This document shows positions 25,224-34,045 of a stretch of DNA of 64,000 nt, one piece after another (the stretch's first letter is position 1; every line of letters begins with the position of its first letter). The notes beneath the pieces were generated by a model. The model searched no databases. It was not told where the DNA came from and saw nothing but the letters and a program-made list of their open reading frames with translations. Made by a program: the position numbers and the translations under genes. Location: the NCBI GenBank assembly GCA_036504815.1, contig DASXUN010000021.1, forward strand, positions 620,001 to 684,000. Direction: 5' to 3'. The stretch is from Gemmatimonadaceae bacterium (GTDB lineage Bacteria > Gemmatimonadota > Gemmatimonadetes > Gemmatimonadales > Gemmatimonadaceae).

Positions 25224-26132
25224 ATGATCCGGCGTTCCCTTCTGATCGCGTGTTCCGTGGCCGTCCCGCTTGCCGCGCCGCTGGCGCAGGGACGTCCGTC
25301 CACGGACATCTGGCTGGTGTCGCTCGAAGGGCGCGGCGTGCCACGGGTGGGGCGCGCGGAAAACCTCACCGCGCGCATCGGGTACGACAACCAGCCGTCG
25401 TTCACGCCTGATGGACAGGCGATCCTCTATACGCGCATCGAAGGCGACGGACCGTCCGACATCTGGCGGGTCGATCTCGCCACCCGAGAGCGCGCCAACC
25501 GGACGCAGACGGCGGTCGAGAGCGAATACTCGGCCACCCCGATGCCCGACGGCGTGCACTTCTCCACGGTGCGGGTCGAAGCCGACAGCTCGCAGCGGCT
25601 CTGGCGGTTCGCGCTGCGCGGGGACGAAGCGCCGGTACTGATGTTCGCACAGATCAAGCCCGTGGGATATCACGTCTGGGCGAGTGACGTCACGCTCGGG
25701 CTGTACGTGCTCGGCGCACCGCTCGGCACACCGGGCGGACCACCCGCCACGCTGCAGATCGCCGATGTTCGCACGGGAAGCAGCGAGGTAGTGGCGCGCG
25801 ACATCGGCCGCGCGCTGCAGAAGATTCCCGGACGCGATGCCATCAGCTACCTGCAGCAGGGGAAGGACGGCGCCTGGATCACCGCGCTCGACCTGCACAC
25901 GGGAAATTCATCGCGCATTGCCCTCGCTCCGGCGCGATCCGACTACCACGTCTGGACCCCGGATGGCGTGCTGCTCACCGGCAGCGGGTCGCGTCTGCTG
26001 GCCTGGGTGGATGGCCGCTGGGACGTCGTTGCCGACCTGGCGGCAGACGGGGTCCGCGCGATCTCGCGACTGGCGATCAGTCCGACGGGTGATCGACTGG
26101 CCTTCGTGGCGGAAGACCGTGCCAGCCCCTGA
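25224..26132 (+). CDS. Secreted TolB-like beta-propeller protein
   Basis: 302 aa. A signal peptide (LLIACSVAVPLAAPLAQG) precedes a WD40-like/PD40 propeller: NQPSFTPDGQAILYTRIEGDGPSDIWRVD, EYSATPMPDGVHFSTVRV, YHVWTPDGVLLTG and RLAISPTGDRLAFVAED are successive blades. There is no enzymatic motif. GGGAG lies about 8 bases before ATG. It probably binds a partner in the periplasm. Its end overlaps the methyltransferase start by 14 bases. Confidence 0.75.
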   Translation: MIRRSLLIACSVAVPLAAPLAQGRPSTDIWLVSLEGRGVPRVGRAENLTARIGYDNQPSFTPDGQAILYTRIEGDGPSDIWRVDLATRERANRTQTAVESEYSATPMPDGVHFSTVRVEADSSQRLWRFALRGDEAPVLMFAQIKPVGYHVWASDVTLGLYVLGAPLGTPGGPPATLQIADVRTGSSEVVARDIGRALQKIPGRDAISYLQQGKDGAWITALDLHTGNSSRIALAPARSDYHVWTPDGVLLTGSGSRLLAWVDGRWDVVADLAADGVRAISRLAISPTGDRLAFVAEDRASP

Positions 26133-26889
26133 CGGACGCGCTCCGGACGGGTTTGCCGACCATTTCTCGGCGCAGGCGCAGGCGTACGCCAAATTCCGGC
26201 CGCGTTATCCGGCCGTGCTGTTCCACTACCTCGCGCTGCGCGCGCCGGGCACGACGCAGGCGTGGGACTGCGGTACCGGCAATGGCCAGGCGGCCACCGG
26301 GCTCGCGGAGCGCTTTGCCCACGTGGTCGCGACCGACCCCAGTGCGGCGCAGATCGCGCGGGCGCGACCGCATCCACGCGTCACCTATCGCGTGGCGACC
26401 TACGACAGCGGCCTCGACAGCGGCAGCGCCCAGCTGGTGACCGCGGCGCAGGCGCTGCACTGGATGAACGTCGAGGCGTTCGTCGGCGAGGCGCGGCGGG
26501 TGCTGCAGCCGGGCGGGTTGCTGGCGGTCTGGTGCTACTCCCTCTGCACCATCGCGCCCCCGATCGACGAACTCGTCGAGTTCTTCTACCGGGTCACGAT
26601 CGGCGCGTTCTGGCCACCCGAGCGCCGTCACGTGGACGACGGGTATCGGTCCATCGCGCTGCCCATCGACGAACTCGACGTGCCGCCGTTCGACCTGGTG
26701 GCGGACATGACGCTCCCCACCTTTCTCGGCTACGTCGAGACCTGGTCGGCGGTGCAGCGCTGCCTGGCGGTACGGGGCCGGGACAGCCTGGAAGCGTTCG
26801 CCCGGTCGGTGGGGGAGCGCTGGGGGCTCCCGCAGACGATGCGCCGGGTCACCTTCCCCCTCCATGTCCGGGCCGGCGACTTGCGCTAG
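26119..26889 (+). CDS. Class I SAM-dependent methyltransferase
   Basis: 256 aa, GTG start overlapping the upstream gene. FSAQAQAYAKFRPRYP is the N-terminal motif of the UbiE/trans-aconitate methyltransferase-like group. The SAM site is AWDCGTGNGQAA (motif I), VVATDPSAAQI (acidic loop) and VTAAQALHWMN (motif II), followed by LQPGGLLAVW. It should methylate a small molecule; the substrate is not predictable. Confidence 0.85.
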   Translation: MPAPDGRAPDGFADHFSAQAQAYAKFRPRYPAVLFHYLALRAPGTTQAWDCGTGNGQAATGLAERFAHVVATDPSAAQIARARPHPRVTYRVATYDSGLDSGSAQLVTAAQALHWMNVEAFVGEARRVLQPGGLLAVWCYSLCTIAPPIDELVEFFYRVTIGAFWPPERRHVDDGYRSIALPIDELDVPPFDLVADMTLPTFLGYVETWSAVQRCLAVRGRDSLEAFARSVGERWGLPQTMRRVTFPLHVRAGDLR

Positions 26890-26959
26890 GGAGCTTGTTT
26901 CGGGGCGCGCATTCAAACAATTGTTCAAAGGCCCCCTCCCACCCCGGACCAGGCGTCGT

Positions 26960-27445
26960 ATGCCGAGCGCGAAAGCCAATCATGCGAAGGGCGGTGCCGC
27001 CCTTGTCGTCAAGGAATCGCAGACGCTGCTGTGCGCGGCCGACAACCTGTGCCGCTCTGCAGCCGAGTGCTGCCGCCAGCAGGCGCGCATCGGGCGCATC
27101 CTGGACCTGCAATGCGGCGAGGACGAACTCGAGGCCGTGATCGAAGTCTCGGTGCTCTGTGTCCGCATTCTTGGCGAGTCATGTGAACGCTATTGGGCGC
27201 TTGGATCCGGGTCGCGTGACGGCCTTGACGAGCCCACGTGGCACGCCGCGAACACGCTATGGCACGCCAGCCGTGAATACGCCCGGCGGCACCTGTCCTG
27301 CAACGTGAAATCGGCGAAAATGAGCCGCCACTCAGCCGCGCAACTGGGTGAGCTGGCCATCGAGTACGAACTCAAGGCGTCGGCGGTTCTCGCGTTGCGC
27401 TATGCGGTGGAGCAGTACCAGAAGCTTCGGCCTGACGCGCATTAG
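26960..27445 (+). CDS. Hypothetical all-helical protein
   Basis: 161 aa, family not recognised. Predominantly helical with seven cysteines (TLLCAADNLCRSAAECCRQQ, DLQCGED, LCVRILGESC), no signal peptide and no membrane segment. The cysteine-rich first helix could bind a metal or a cluster, but the spacing is unlike a standard site. The pattern of long amphipathic helices recalls four-helix-bundle proteins. It is flanked by a methyltransferase gene and a TonB receptor gene without close spacing, so is probably a single unit. Codon use matches its neighbours. Confidence 0.6.
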   Translation: MPSAKANHAKGGAALVVKESQTLLCAADNLCRSAAECCRQQARIGRILDLQCGEDELEAVIEVSVLCVRILGESCERYWALGSGSRDGLDEPTWHAANTLWHASREYARRHLSCNVKSAKMSRHSAAQLGELAIEYELKASAVLALRYAVEQYQKLRPDAH

Positions 27446-27466
27446 GCAACTGACGGCAAACTGACT

Positions 27467-27492
27467 GCGCGGCCTCCGGAAGGATGCCGCGC
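27467..27492. terminator. 7-bp GC hairpin after the helical-protein gene
   Basis: GCGCGGC (27467-27473) pairs with GCCGCGC (27486-27492) around a 12-base loop, about 20 bases after the stop at 27445. No U-run follows, so it may be a weak terminator or pause site. Confidence 0.35.
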
Positions 27493-27556
27493 CGGCAGGC
27501 TACGGCGCGATCCGCGTCGTCATTTCCTCCCAATCCCCCCAAACAGGAGGTCAGAC

Positions 27557-30256
27557 ATGAGGCATTTTCTGTCCCGGTTGGTGATGTCGGTGGTTCTCAT
27601 CTCCGGGTTCGGCGGAATGCTCGCGGCGCAGACTACCCTTGGTACCGTCACCGGCAAGGTCCTGTCGGCCAGCGGAGAGCCCGTGGCAGGGGCGTCAGTA
27701 GCTGTCGCCGGCACGCAGTTCGGCGCCATCGCCAGGGGCGACGGCATGTATCGCATCAACCTGCGTCCCGGTCGATACGAGCTGCGCGCCCGGCTCATTG
27801 GCTACGGCTTGGCCCGGGACTCGGTGACGATTCGCGCCGGCCAGACGGTGACGATGAATTTCACGCTGACTCGGGCCGCGGCGGCACTGTCGGCGGTGGC
27901 CGTGATTGGCTCGCGATCCGAGGAGCGAACGGTTGTGGATGCTCCGGCGCCGATCGACGTCCTGCCGGCAACCGACATCTCGGCCACGGGACGCGCGGAG
28001 ACGGCCCAGATGATCCAGGCGGTGGCGCCGTCATTCAATTTTCCGCGCATGAGCATCGGCGACGGCACGGATCACGTGCGTCCGGCCACGCTCCGCGGGC
28101 TGGGTGCCGACCAGGTGCTCGTGCTCATCAACGGCAAACGCCGGCACACCAGCGCGCTCGTCAACGTGAACGGATCGATCGGTCGAGGCCAAGCGGCGGT
28201 GGATCTCAATGCGATTCCCGCCTCGATGATCGAGCGCATCGAAGTGCTGCGTGACGGCGCCTCGGCCCAGTACGGCTCGGACGCGATCGCCGGCGTGATC
28301 AACATCGTGCTGAAGGCCAAGTCCCCCAATGAGGCGCAGTTCACGGCCGGCACGAACATGACGCACTTCGAGCCGGGGCGTCAAAGCCCGGCCATCCACG
28401 TGAGCAAGACCCTGTGGGACGGGAAGCTGTGGAAGGGCAACGTGACGTGGAATGCGCCGCTGCAGACGGGCTACCTGACCCTGGGCGCCGAGGCGAACCA
28501 GCATGGCTGGACCAACCGCTCGCTTCCCGACACCCGTACGCAGTATCTCAGCGGTGACCCGAGGAACTCAGATCCGGGTCATACCAACCAGATCAACCAT
28601 CGCCTGGGCGACGCGGCGACGAACAACGCGACGGTCTTTGCCAACTTCGGGCGGCCATGGGATGCGGTGAACGGCGAGATCTACGCCTTCGGCGGCTATG
28701 GTTCGCGTCGCGGCGAGGCGGCCGGCTTCTGGCGGCGTGCGCTCGACGACCGAACGGTGCGCGCCATCGCCCCGAACGGGTTCCTTCCCATCATCGCATC
28801 CGAGATTGCCGACCTTTCCGGCACCGTGGGTGTCAAGGGCGACGCCAAGGGGTGGAAATACGACCTGAGCGCGGTGTACGGTGGCAACCGCTTCGGGTTC
28901 AATGTGAAGAACTCGCTCAACACCTCGATGGGCGCCCAGAGCCCGAGGTCCTTTGACGCGGGGGCGCTGGAGTTCCGCCAGTTCACCTCCAACCTGGACC
29001 TGAACCGGGAATACAATCCCGGCCGGCCCGTGCGCGTCGGCATCGGGGCGGAGTTCCGCAACGACGCGTTCGAGATCACGGCGGGCGAGCCGAATTCGTA
29101 CAAGGACGGCGGCGTGAAGATCCTCGATGGCCCGAATGCCGGCAAGCAGCCGGCCATCGGTTCGCAGGTTTTCCCGGGCTTCCGTCCCAGCGACGCCGGC
29201 ACGCACTCCCGCTCGAACGTCGCGGCGTACACGGACATTGAAAGCGACGTGACGGCTGGTTGGCTCCTATCTGGCGCGGCGCGCGTGGAGCACTACAGCG
29301 ACTTCGGTTCGACGGCGACGGGCAAGCTGGCTACGCGCGTGAAGGTGGCGAAAGGTCTGAACCTGCGTGGCGCGGTGAGCACAGGCTTCCGGGCGCCGTC
29401 GCTGCACCAGTCATTCTTCTCCTCCACGGCCACCAACTTCATCAACGGCGTGCCCTTCGAGGTGCGCACGTTCCCGGTGAACGACCCGATTGCCCGGGTA
29501 CTCGGCGCCAAGGACCTGACGCCGGAGAAGTCCACCAACCTCAGCGCGGGCTTCGCCGCCGAGCCGACGAAGAACCTGTCGTTCACGGTGGACTACTATC
29601 AGATCACCATCACCGATCGCATCGTCTTCTCCGAGAACTTCACCGGCGCGCAGGTGAACGCGTTGCTGGCGTCGAAGGGGCTGACGGGAGTGTCGGGTGG
29701 GCGTTACTTCACGAATGCCATTGACACGCGGACGCACGGCATCGACGTCGTCGTGAACTACGGACTCGATCTGGGCGGCGCGGGCACGCTGCGCGTGACG
29801 GGCGGGTACAACGGCACCAACAACGAAGTGACACGCGTGACGCCGACGCCGCCCGAGCTGTCGACGCAGTCGGAGGCGCTCTTCGGGCGCGTCGAGCGCG
29901 GCCGCATCGAAGTGGGCCAGCCGAAGAACAACATCCTCACATCGTTCGACTGGTCGCGGAAGTCGTGGAGCGCGCTGCTGCGGGCCCAGCGTTTCGGCGA
30001 AGTTGTCTCGCGCGGCACGGCGACGAACGGTTCGCTCGACAACACCTACAAGCCGACGTGGATCACCGACCTCAGCCTCAGCTGGCAGACCCCGTGGAAG
30101 GTGCGATGGTCCATCGGCGCGGACAACGTGCTCGACAAGTACCCGACGCAGAACCGGATCAACACGGACAACAACGGCATCTTCCCGTACGGCGGCATCA
30201 CGCCCTTCGGCTACAACGGGCGCTTCATTTACACACGCCTGACGTACAACTGGTAG
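27557..30256 (+). CDS. TonB-dependent outer-membrane receptor
   Basis: 899 aa. Signal peptide to about residue 25 (GGMLAAQ), a carboxypeptidase-regulatory-like domain (~28-110, GTVTGKVLSASGEPVAGASV), a plug domain (~130-240, with RGLGADQVLVLINGKRR and IEVLRDGASAQYGSDAIAGVINI) and a 22-strand-type barrel ending in aromatic TYNW. FRAPSLHQ is the typical barrel motif before an extracellular loop. AGGAGG lies about 6 bases before the ATG, a strong site in keeping with high expression. It imports an unknown substrate through TonB. No periplasmic binding protein, ABC transporter or SusD partner is adjacent. A strong hairpin terminator follows. Confidence 0.93.
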   Translation: MRHFLSRLVMSVVLISGFGGMLAAQTTLGTVTGKVLSASGEPVAGASVAVAGTQFGAIARGDGMYRINLRPGRYELRARLIGYGLARDSVTIRAGQTVTMNFTLTRAAAALSAVAVIGSRSEERTVVDAPAPIDVLPATDISATGRAETAQMIQAVAPSFNFPRMSIGDGTDHVRPATLRGLGADQVLVLINGKRRHTSALVNVNGSIGRGQAAVDLNAIPASMIERIEVLRDGASAQYGSDAIAGVINIVLKAKSPNEAQFTAGTNMTHFEPGRQSPAIHVSKTLWDGKLWKGNVTWNAPLQTGYLTLGAEANQHGWTNRSLPDTRTQYLSGDPRNSDPGHTNQINHRLGDAATNNATVFANFGRPWDAVNGEIYAFGGYGSRRGEAAGFWRRALDDRTVRAIAPNGFLPIIASEIADLSGTVGVKGDAKGWKYDLSAVYGGNRFGFNVKNSLNTSMGAQSPRSFDAGALEFRQFTSNLDLNREYNPGRPVRVGIGAEFRNDAFEITAGEPNSYKDGGVKILDGPNAGKQPAIGSQVFPGFRPSDAGTHSRSNVAAYTDIESDVTAGWLLSGAARVEHYSDFGSTATGKLATRVKVAKGLNLRGAVSTGFRAPSLHQSFFSSTATNFINGVPFEVRTFPVNDPIARVLGAKDLTPEKSTNLSAGFAAEPTKNLSFTVDYYQITITDRIVFSENFTGAQVNALLASKGLTGVSGGRYFTNAIDTRTHGIDVVVNYGLDLGGAGTLRVTGGYNGTNNEVTRVTPTPPELSTQSEALFGRVERGRIEVGQPKNNILTSFDWSRKSWSALLRAQRFGEVVSRGTATNGSLDNTYKPTWITDLSLSWQTPWKVRWSIGADNVLDKYPTQNRINTDNNGIFPYGGITPFGYNGRFIYTRLTYNW

Positions 30257-30274
30257 GCCGTGGCTCCAGCGACT

Positions 30275-30306
30275 GGCGGCCGGCACTCGCGTGGGTGCCG
30301 GCCGCC
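30275..30306. terminator. 12-bp perfect stem terminator
   Basis: GGCGGCCGGCAC (30275-30286) pairs perfectly with 30295-30306 around an 8-base loop, followed by a T-containing stretch (TCGTTGTTCG). It stands between the convergent receptor and ABC-F genes and can serve both directions. Confidence 0.8.
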
Positions 30307-30322
30307 TCGTTGTTCGAGTCGG

Positions 30323-32254
30323 TCAGTCCGACGTCAGGCGCAGCCAGCCGTCCAGTGCCCCGTCAAGCGCCGCCTCGGCGTCCTTGAGTGCGCGCGTGAG
30401 CTCCGCGGCGCGCCGCGCGCCGGCCGCGCCGCCATCGTAGAGCGACGGGTCGTGCAACTCCGCGCGCAACGCCTCGATCCGTGCTTCCGCCTCAGCCACC
30501 GCGCGCTCAGCGCGGGCCACGGCTTCCCGCCGGTCGCGGCGTGAGGCCCGGTCCTCTTTCTGCGAGTCGGCGCTCCGTTGTGCCTGCCTGCGCTCAGCCT
30601 GGCGCCTGGTGGTGGCAGCGCGCGCCGCATCGGCCGACGACGCGACAGCGCGCGCCTGCTGCCGCTGCTCCCACTCCACGAACGTGCCGGCGAAATCCTC
30701 CACGCGCACGCCATCGAAGGCCCAGACGCGCGTGGCGAGTTCGCGCAGGAAGGCGCGATCGTGGCTGACGAGCAGCACCGTCCCCTCGTAGTCGTCGAGG
30801 GCGTCCTCGATGGACTCGATGGACTCGACGTCGAGATGATTCGTCGGCTCGTCGAGCACCAGCAGGTTGGCGCGCGAGAGCGTGATCATCGCAAGCGCGA
30901 GGCGCGAGCGTTCGCCGCCGGAGCAGACGTCGGTGCGTCGCTGCACCGTGTCGCCCGAGAAGCCGAACGCCCCCAGCAGCCCCTGGATCTGCCCTCGCGT
31001 CCAGAGCGGGCGCAGGTCGTTGATGCAGTCGTAGATGGTGGTGCCCATTGGCACCTGGGCGAGATCCTGCCGGAAATGCGCCGCCGAGATGGACCCGCCC
31101 AACCGCGCCTCACCCGCGGTGGGGCTGCGCTCGCCGAGGATCGTGCGGAGCAGCGTGGACTTCCCGGCGCCGTTGGGGCCGACGATGGCCACCACATCGC
31201 CGCGCATGGCCGTCGCGTGAAATCCCTTCACCAGCGTCCGTCCCTCGACGGCGACGTCAAGCTGGTCGCAATAGACCACCCGGTCGCCGCCGCGTTCCCG
31301 CACTTCGAGCCGGAACGCCATCGCGTCGTCCTCGCCCGGCGGCGGCGTGAGGCGCGGCAGCCGGGAGAGCAGCTTGCGCCGACCCTGCGCCTGCTTGGTG
31401 TTCTGGCCGGCGATGTTGCGGCGGATGAACTCCTCTTCCTTCGCGATGAACTTCCGCTGCTGATCCACCTGCCGTTCGAGCGCCAGCCGGCGCTCGGCGC
31501 GCTGCGTGACGAACGCCGAGTATCCGCCACGGTACGTCGTGGCCGTGCCACCCTCGATGTGGAGGACGTGATCCACGGTCTCGTCGAGGAAGGCGCGATC
31601 GTGGCTGATGATGAGCGACGTGCCGCGGCGGTCCAGCAGGTATTGCTGCAGCCACGCCGTGGTCTCGAGGTCGAGGTGGTTGGTGGGTTCGTCGAGCAGC
31701 AGGACATCCGCGGGGGCGACGAGCTGCGCCGCGAGTCCCACGCGTCCGCGTTCGCCGCCCGACAGCACCGCGAGGCGCTTGACCTTGGATTCCTCCGCAT
31801 CGAAGCCCAGTCCCTGCAGCACGGCATCCACGCGAGCATGGAAATCGTAGCCGCCTTCGTGGGCGAAACGCTCCATGTCATGCCCGTAGCGATCGAGCGC
31901 CGCGGGATCGGGATCCTCCCCCATGTCGGCAAGCCGGTTTGCCTGCTCGGCGAGGGATGCCTCGCGCGCGATCAACGGCGCGAAGGGCTGCGCCGCAGCT
32001 TCCCAGACGGTGACGGCATCGCCGAAATCGCGGTGCTGGTCGAGGAGGGCCAGTCGCAGGTTGCCCGGCCGCGCCACGGCGCCGGCCGTCGGACGCTGGT
32101 CACCGGTGATCAGTCGGAAGAGTGTCGTCTTCCCCGAGCCGTTGCGCCCGATGATTCCCCAACGTTCTCCCTCCGTGACTGTAAAGGAGACATCGCGGAA
32201 GAGTGTGGTGGCGCCGAATTCGACGCGCACGCCGGTCATGGTGATCTGGGTCAC
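30323..32254 (-). CDS. ABC-F family ATPase (Uup/EttA-like)
   Basis: 643 aa. Two ABC domains in one chain without membrane segments: domain 1 has GRNGSGKTT, LSGGERGRVGLA and LLLDEPTNHLDL; domain 2 has GPNGAGKST, CSGGERSRLALA and LVLDEPTNHLDV, each with an SHDRAFL switch. A helical linker (~250-310, ERQVDQQRKFIAKEEEFIRRN) joins them, and the C-terminus (~540-640) is a charged Arg/Ala coiled coil as in Uup. ABC-F proteins act on ribosomes in elongation control, recycling or antibiotic protection. Nothing nearby indicates resistance. Confidence 0.9.
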   Translation of the reverse strand: MTQITMTGVRVEFGATTLFRDVSFTVTEGERWGIIGRNGSGKTTLFRLITGDQRPTAGAVARPGNLRLALLDQHRDFGDAVTVWEAAAQPFAPLIAREASLAEQANRLADMGEDPDPAALDRYGHDMERFAHEGGYDFHARVDAVLQGLGFDAEESKVKRLAVLSGGERGRVGLAAQLVAPADVLLLDEPTNHLDLETTAWLQQYLLDRRGTSLIISHDRAFLDETVDHVLHIEGGTATTYRGGYSAFVTQRAERRLALERQVDQQRKFIAKEEEFIRRNIAGQNTKQAQGRRKLLSRLPRLTPPPGEDDAMAFRLEVRERGGDRVVYCDQLDVAVEGRTLVKGFHATAMRGDVVAIVGPNGAGKSTLLRTILGERSPTAGEARLGGSISAAHFRQDLAQVPMGTTIYDCINDLRPLWTRGQIQGLLGAFGFSGDTVQRRTDVCSGGERSRLALAMITLSRANLLVLDEPTNHLDVESIESIEDALDDYEGTVLLVSHDRAFLRELATRVWAFDGVRVEDFAGTFVEWEQRQQARAVASSADAARAATTRRQAERRQAQRSADSQKEDRASRRDRREAVARAERAVAEAEARIEALRAELHDPSLYDGGAAGARRAAELTRALKDAEAALDGALDGWLRLTSD

Positions 32255-32325
32255 ATCGGGAATTTACCTCTGTGACCAAGTCAGCGCCGAGTGGGTATCG
32301 TTCATTGTTATCTTGAGGGCACGGT

Positions 32326-32358
32326 CCGCCACGTCCCGCCGGAACACCACCGTGGCGG
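32326..32358. other. 8-bp inverted repeat upstream of the Rieske module
   Basis: CCGCCACG (32326-32333) and CGTGGCGG (32351-32358) can pair around a 17-base loop in the divergent region between the ABC-F gene and the membrane-protein gene at 32416. A leader hairpin or operator is possible; nothing else is recognisable in this gap. Confidence 0.3.
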
Positions 32359-32415
32359 TATGGTACCAATGGATGACCCGGCTCGTGCAGGCAATCTCGC
32401 GGAGCGGAGACAAAC

Positions 32416-33009
32416 ATGGTGATGCACGCGGCAGTGTCGCTGGTGCTCTCGCTGGGTCTTGGCACGCAGGCCGTCGATGATCCAGGCGTTCGCGGCGCCG
32501 GGCCGCGCTTTGAATCGGCGCGCGTCGGCGTTGATGTTCCCGTGGATGACACCGTGCGGGTGCGTCGACGCGCGGTGCGCCTGAGCGACGCGTACAAGGT
32601 GCGGCTCAAGATCCATCGATACAGCTCGTACACGATGTTGCCGATGTTCGCCTTCCAGTACGCCGCCGGCGACCAGCTGTTCAAGAAGAGCGCCGCCGCG
32701 CCGCAGTGGGCGCGCGACTACCACGGCGTCGTCGCCGGCGGCATCGCCGGCCTCTTCGCCGTGAACACGGTGACCGGCGGGATGAACTGGTGGGAGACAC
32801 GCCATCAGGAAGGCGGCCGGAAATGGCGAACGACCCACGCGGCGCTGATGATGCTCGCCGAGGCGGGATTTGTGGCGACCGGCGTGCTGGCCGACGAGGC
32901 TGAGGAGTCGTTCGACAAACGCAAGCTGCACCGCACGGTGGCCATCTCCTCGATGTCCGTGGCCACCGTGTCGTACCTGATGATGCTCAAGCCCTTGCGG
33001 AGAGACTGA
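32416..33009 (+). CDS. Integral membrane protein of the Rieske module
   Basis: 197 aa. A cleavable or anchor N-terminal segment (MVMHAAVSLVLSLGLGTQA) is followed by about four hydrophobic helices (MLPMFAFQYAAGD, VVAGGIAGLFAVNTVTGG, ALMMLAEAGFVATGVL, ISSMSVATVSYLMML). Histidines occur in KIHRYSSYTM, YHGVVAGG, TTHAALMML and KLHRTVA, each at or near a helix end. The spacing is suggestive of a b-type haem protein, but no family was recognised. Four genes (32416-34501) run in the same direction at 1-22 base spacing, ending in two Rieske proteins, so membrane electron transfer is inferred. Confidence 0.65.
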   Translation: MVMHAAVSLVLSLGLGTQAVDDPGVRGAGPRFESARVGVDVPVDDTVRVRRRAVRLSDAYKVRLKIHRYSSYTMLPMFAFQYAAGDQLFKKSAAAPQWARDYHGVVAGGIAGLFAVNTVTGGMNWWETRHQEGGRKWRTTHAALMMLAEAGFVATGVLADEAEESFDKRKLHRTVAISSMSVATVSYLMMLKPLRRD

Positions 33010-33010
33010 C

Positions 33011-33508
33011 ATGCCGCTGGTCGAGACCCTCGCCGAGTTCGCGAAGCCGTGGGCCCGGTTCTACTCCAAGTCCCACGCGACGCAGGCGGTCGTGGTGTTC
33101 ACGCATCTCGCGGGCGTGCTGGGCGGTGGTGGGCTCGCCATTGCGGCGGATCGCGCGGTGTGGAAGGCACGCGCGGCGTCGGACGAGGTGCGCGCGCGGT
33201 TGCTCGCCGAGGTGTCCGCGACGCACCGCCCGGTGATCATCGGACTGGCCATGGCCGCGGTGTCCGGCGTGCTGATGCTCGCCGCCGATATCGAGACGTA
33301 CCTTCCCTCGCCGGTGTTCTGGGGGAAGATGTTCGCGTTGGCGCTGTTGCTGATGAACGGCGCGTGGCTGCAGTCCATCGAGCAGAAGGCGCAGCACGCT
33401 CCCGCCACCTTCTCGTCGGCGTGGCCGCGGCTCGCCCGCGCCTCCCGATTCAGTTACGTCCTGTGGTTCGCCGTCGTGCTGGGCGGCGTGCTGTTGCTGA
33501 ACGCCTGA
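33011..33508 (+). CDS. Four-helix integral membrane protein of the Rieske module
   Basis: 165 aa with about four hydrophobic segments (AVVVFTHLAGVLGGGGLAIA, PVIIGLAMAAVSGVLMLAA, MFALALLLMNGAWL, FSYVLWFAVVLGGVLLLNA). His in VFTHLAG and ATHRPVI lie at membrane edges. It starts 1 base after the preceding stop. Family not recognised. Size and topology resemble small membrane cytochrome subunits or DUF2214-like proteins, but without an obvious haem signature. It may be the membrane partner of the Rieske proteins encoded next. Confidence 0.65.
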   Translation: MPLVETLAEFAKPWARFYSKSHATQAVVVFTHLAGVLGGGGLAIAADRAVWKARAASDEVRARLLAEVSATHRPVIIGLAMAAVSGVLMLAADIETYLPSPVFWGKMFALALLLMNGAWLQSIEQKAQHAPATFSSAWPRLARASRFSYVLWFAVVLGGVLLLNA

Positions 33509-33530
33509 CCCCTCACGTCCCCCGATTGAA

Positions 33531-34031
33531 ATGAGTGCCAACGACTGTTCGGGCGACTGCCCGATTGCCCGCCGCGTCTTCCTCAAGGACGTGTCCGTCT
33601 TCACCGCCGCGCTGGTTGCGTCAGGACTCGCGCCTCGCGGCGCGATGGCGGCCGTCGGCTCGGTGCGCGCCCTCTCGCGCGAACGCACCGAGGTGCGGTA
33701 TCCGATTCCCGCCAAGGACGGCGTGCAGTTCGATGACAAGAACGAGGTGATCCTCGTCCGCAATGCGGGCAAGGTGTACGCCTTCTCGCTCTCCTGTCCG
33801 CACCAGAGCACGGCGCTCAAGCTTGACCCGGCCGGCTCGGGCGGCTTCTACTGCACCAAGCACGAGTCGCGCTACCGGCCGACCGGCGAGTTCATCTCGG
33901 GGCGCGCCACCCGCAACATGGATCGCCTGGTGATCCGACGCGACGGGAACAACGCCGTGGTGGACGTGGACAAGTGGTTCGAATCCGACGCGGAGCCCAC
34001 GCAGTGGGCCGCCGCCGTCATCACCCTCTGA
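33531..34031 (+). CDS. Tat-exported Rieske (2Fe-2S) protein 1
   Basis: 166 aa. A twin-arginine signal (RRVFLKDVSVFTAALVASGLA) directs folded export. The Rieske cluster motifs are CPH (SCPHQSTALKL) and C-x2-H (YCTKHESRY), giving two Cys and two His ligands for one 2Fe-2S cluster. The normal SCPCHGS-type second box is replaced by YCTKHES. N-terminal MSANDCSGDCPIARR contains two further cysteines shared in style with the next protein. It probably transfers electrons in the periplasm with the two membrane proteins upstream. Confidence 0.85.
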   Translation: MSANDCSGDCPIARRVFLKDVSVFTAALVASGLAPRGAMAAVGSVRALSRERTEVRYPIPAKDGVQFDDKNEVILVRNAGKVYAFSLSCPHQSTALKLDPAGSGGFYCTKHESRYRPTGEFISGRATRNMDRLVIRRDGNNAVVDVDKWFESDAEPTQWAAAVITL

Positions 34032-34045
34032 CTGCGAGGCCGACG

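Noticed and set aside
21154-25898. Antisense frames of ~530 and ~600 codons opposite the S9 peptidase and fumarylacetoacetase genes
   Set aside because: His/Arg-rich composition typical of antisense GC-rich frames, no motifs, and they cross gene borders.
30578-32275. 565-codon plus-strand frame opposite the ABC-F gene
   Set aside because: Antisense shadow of a protein with two complete ABC domains.
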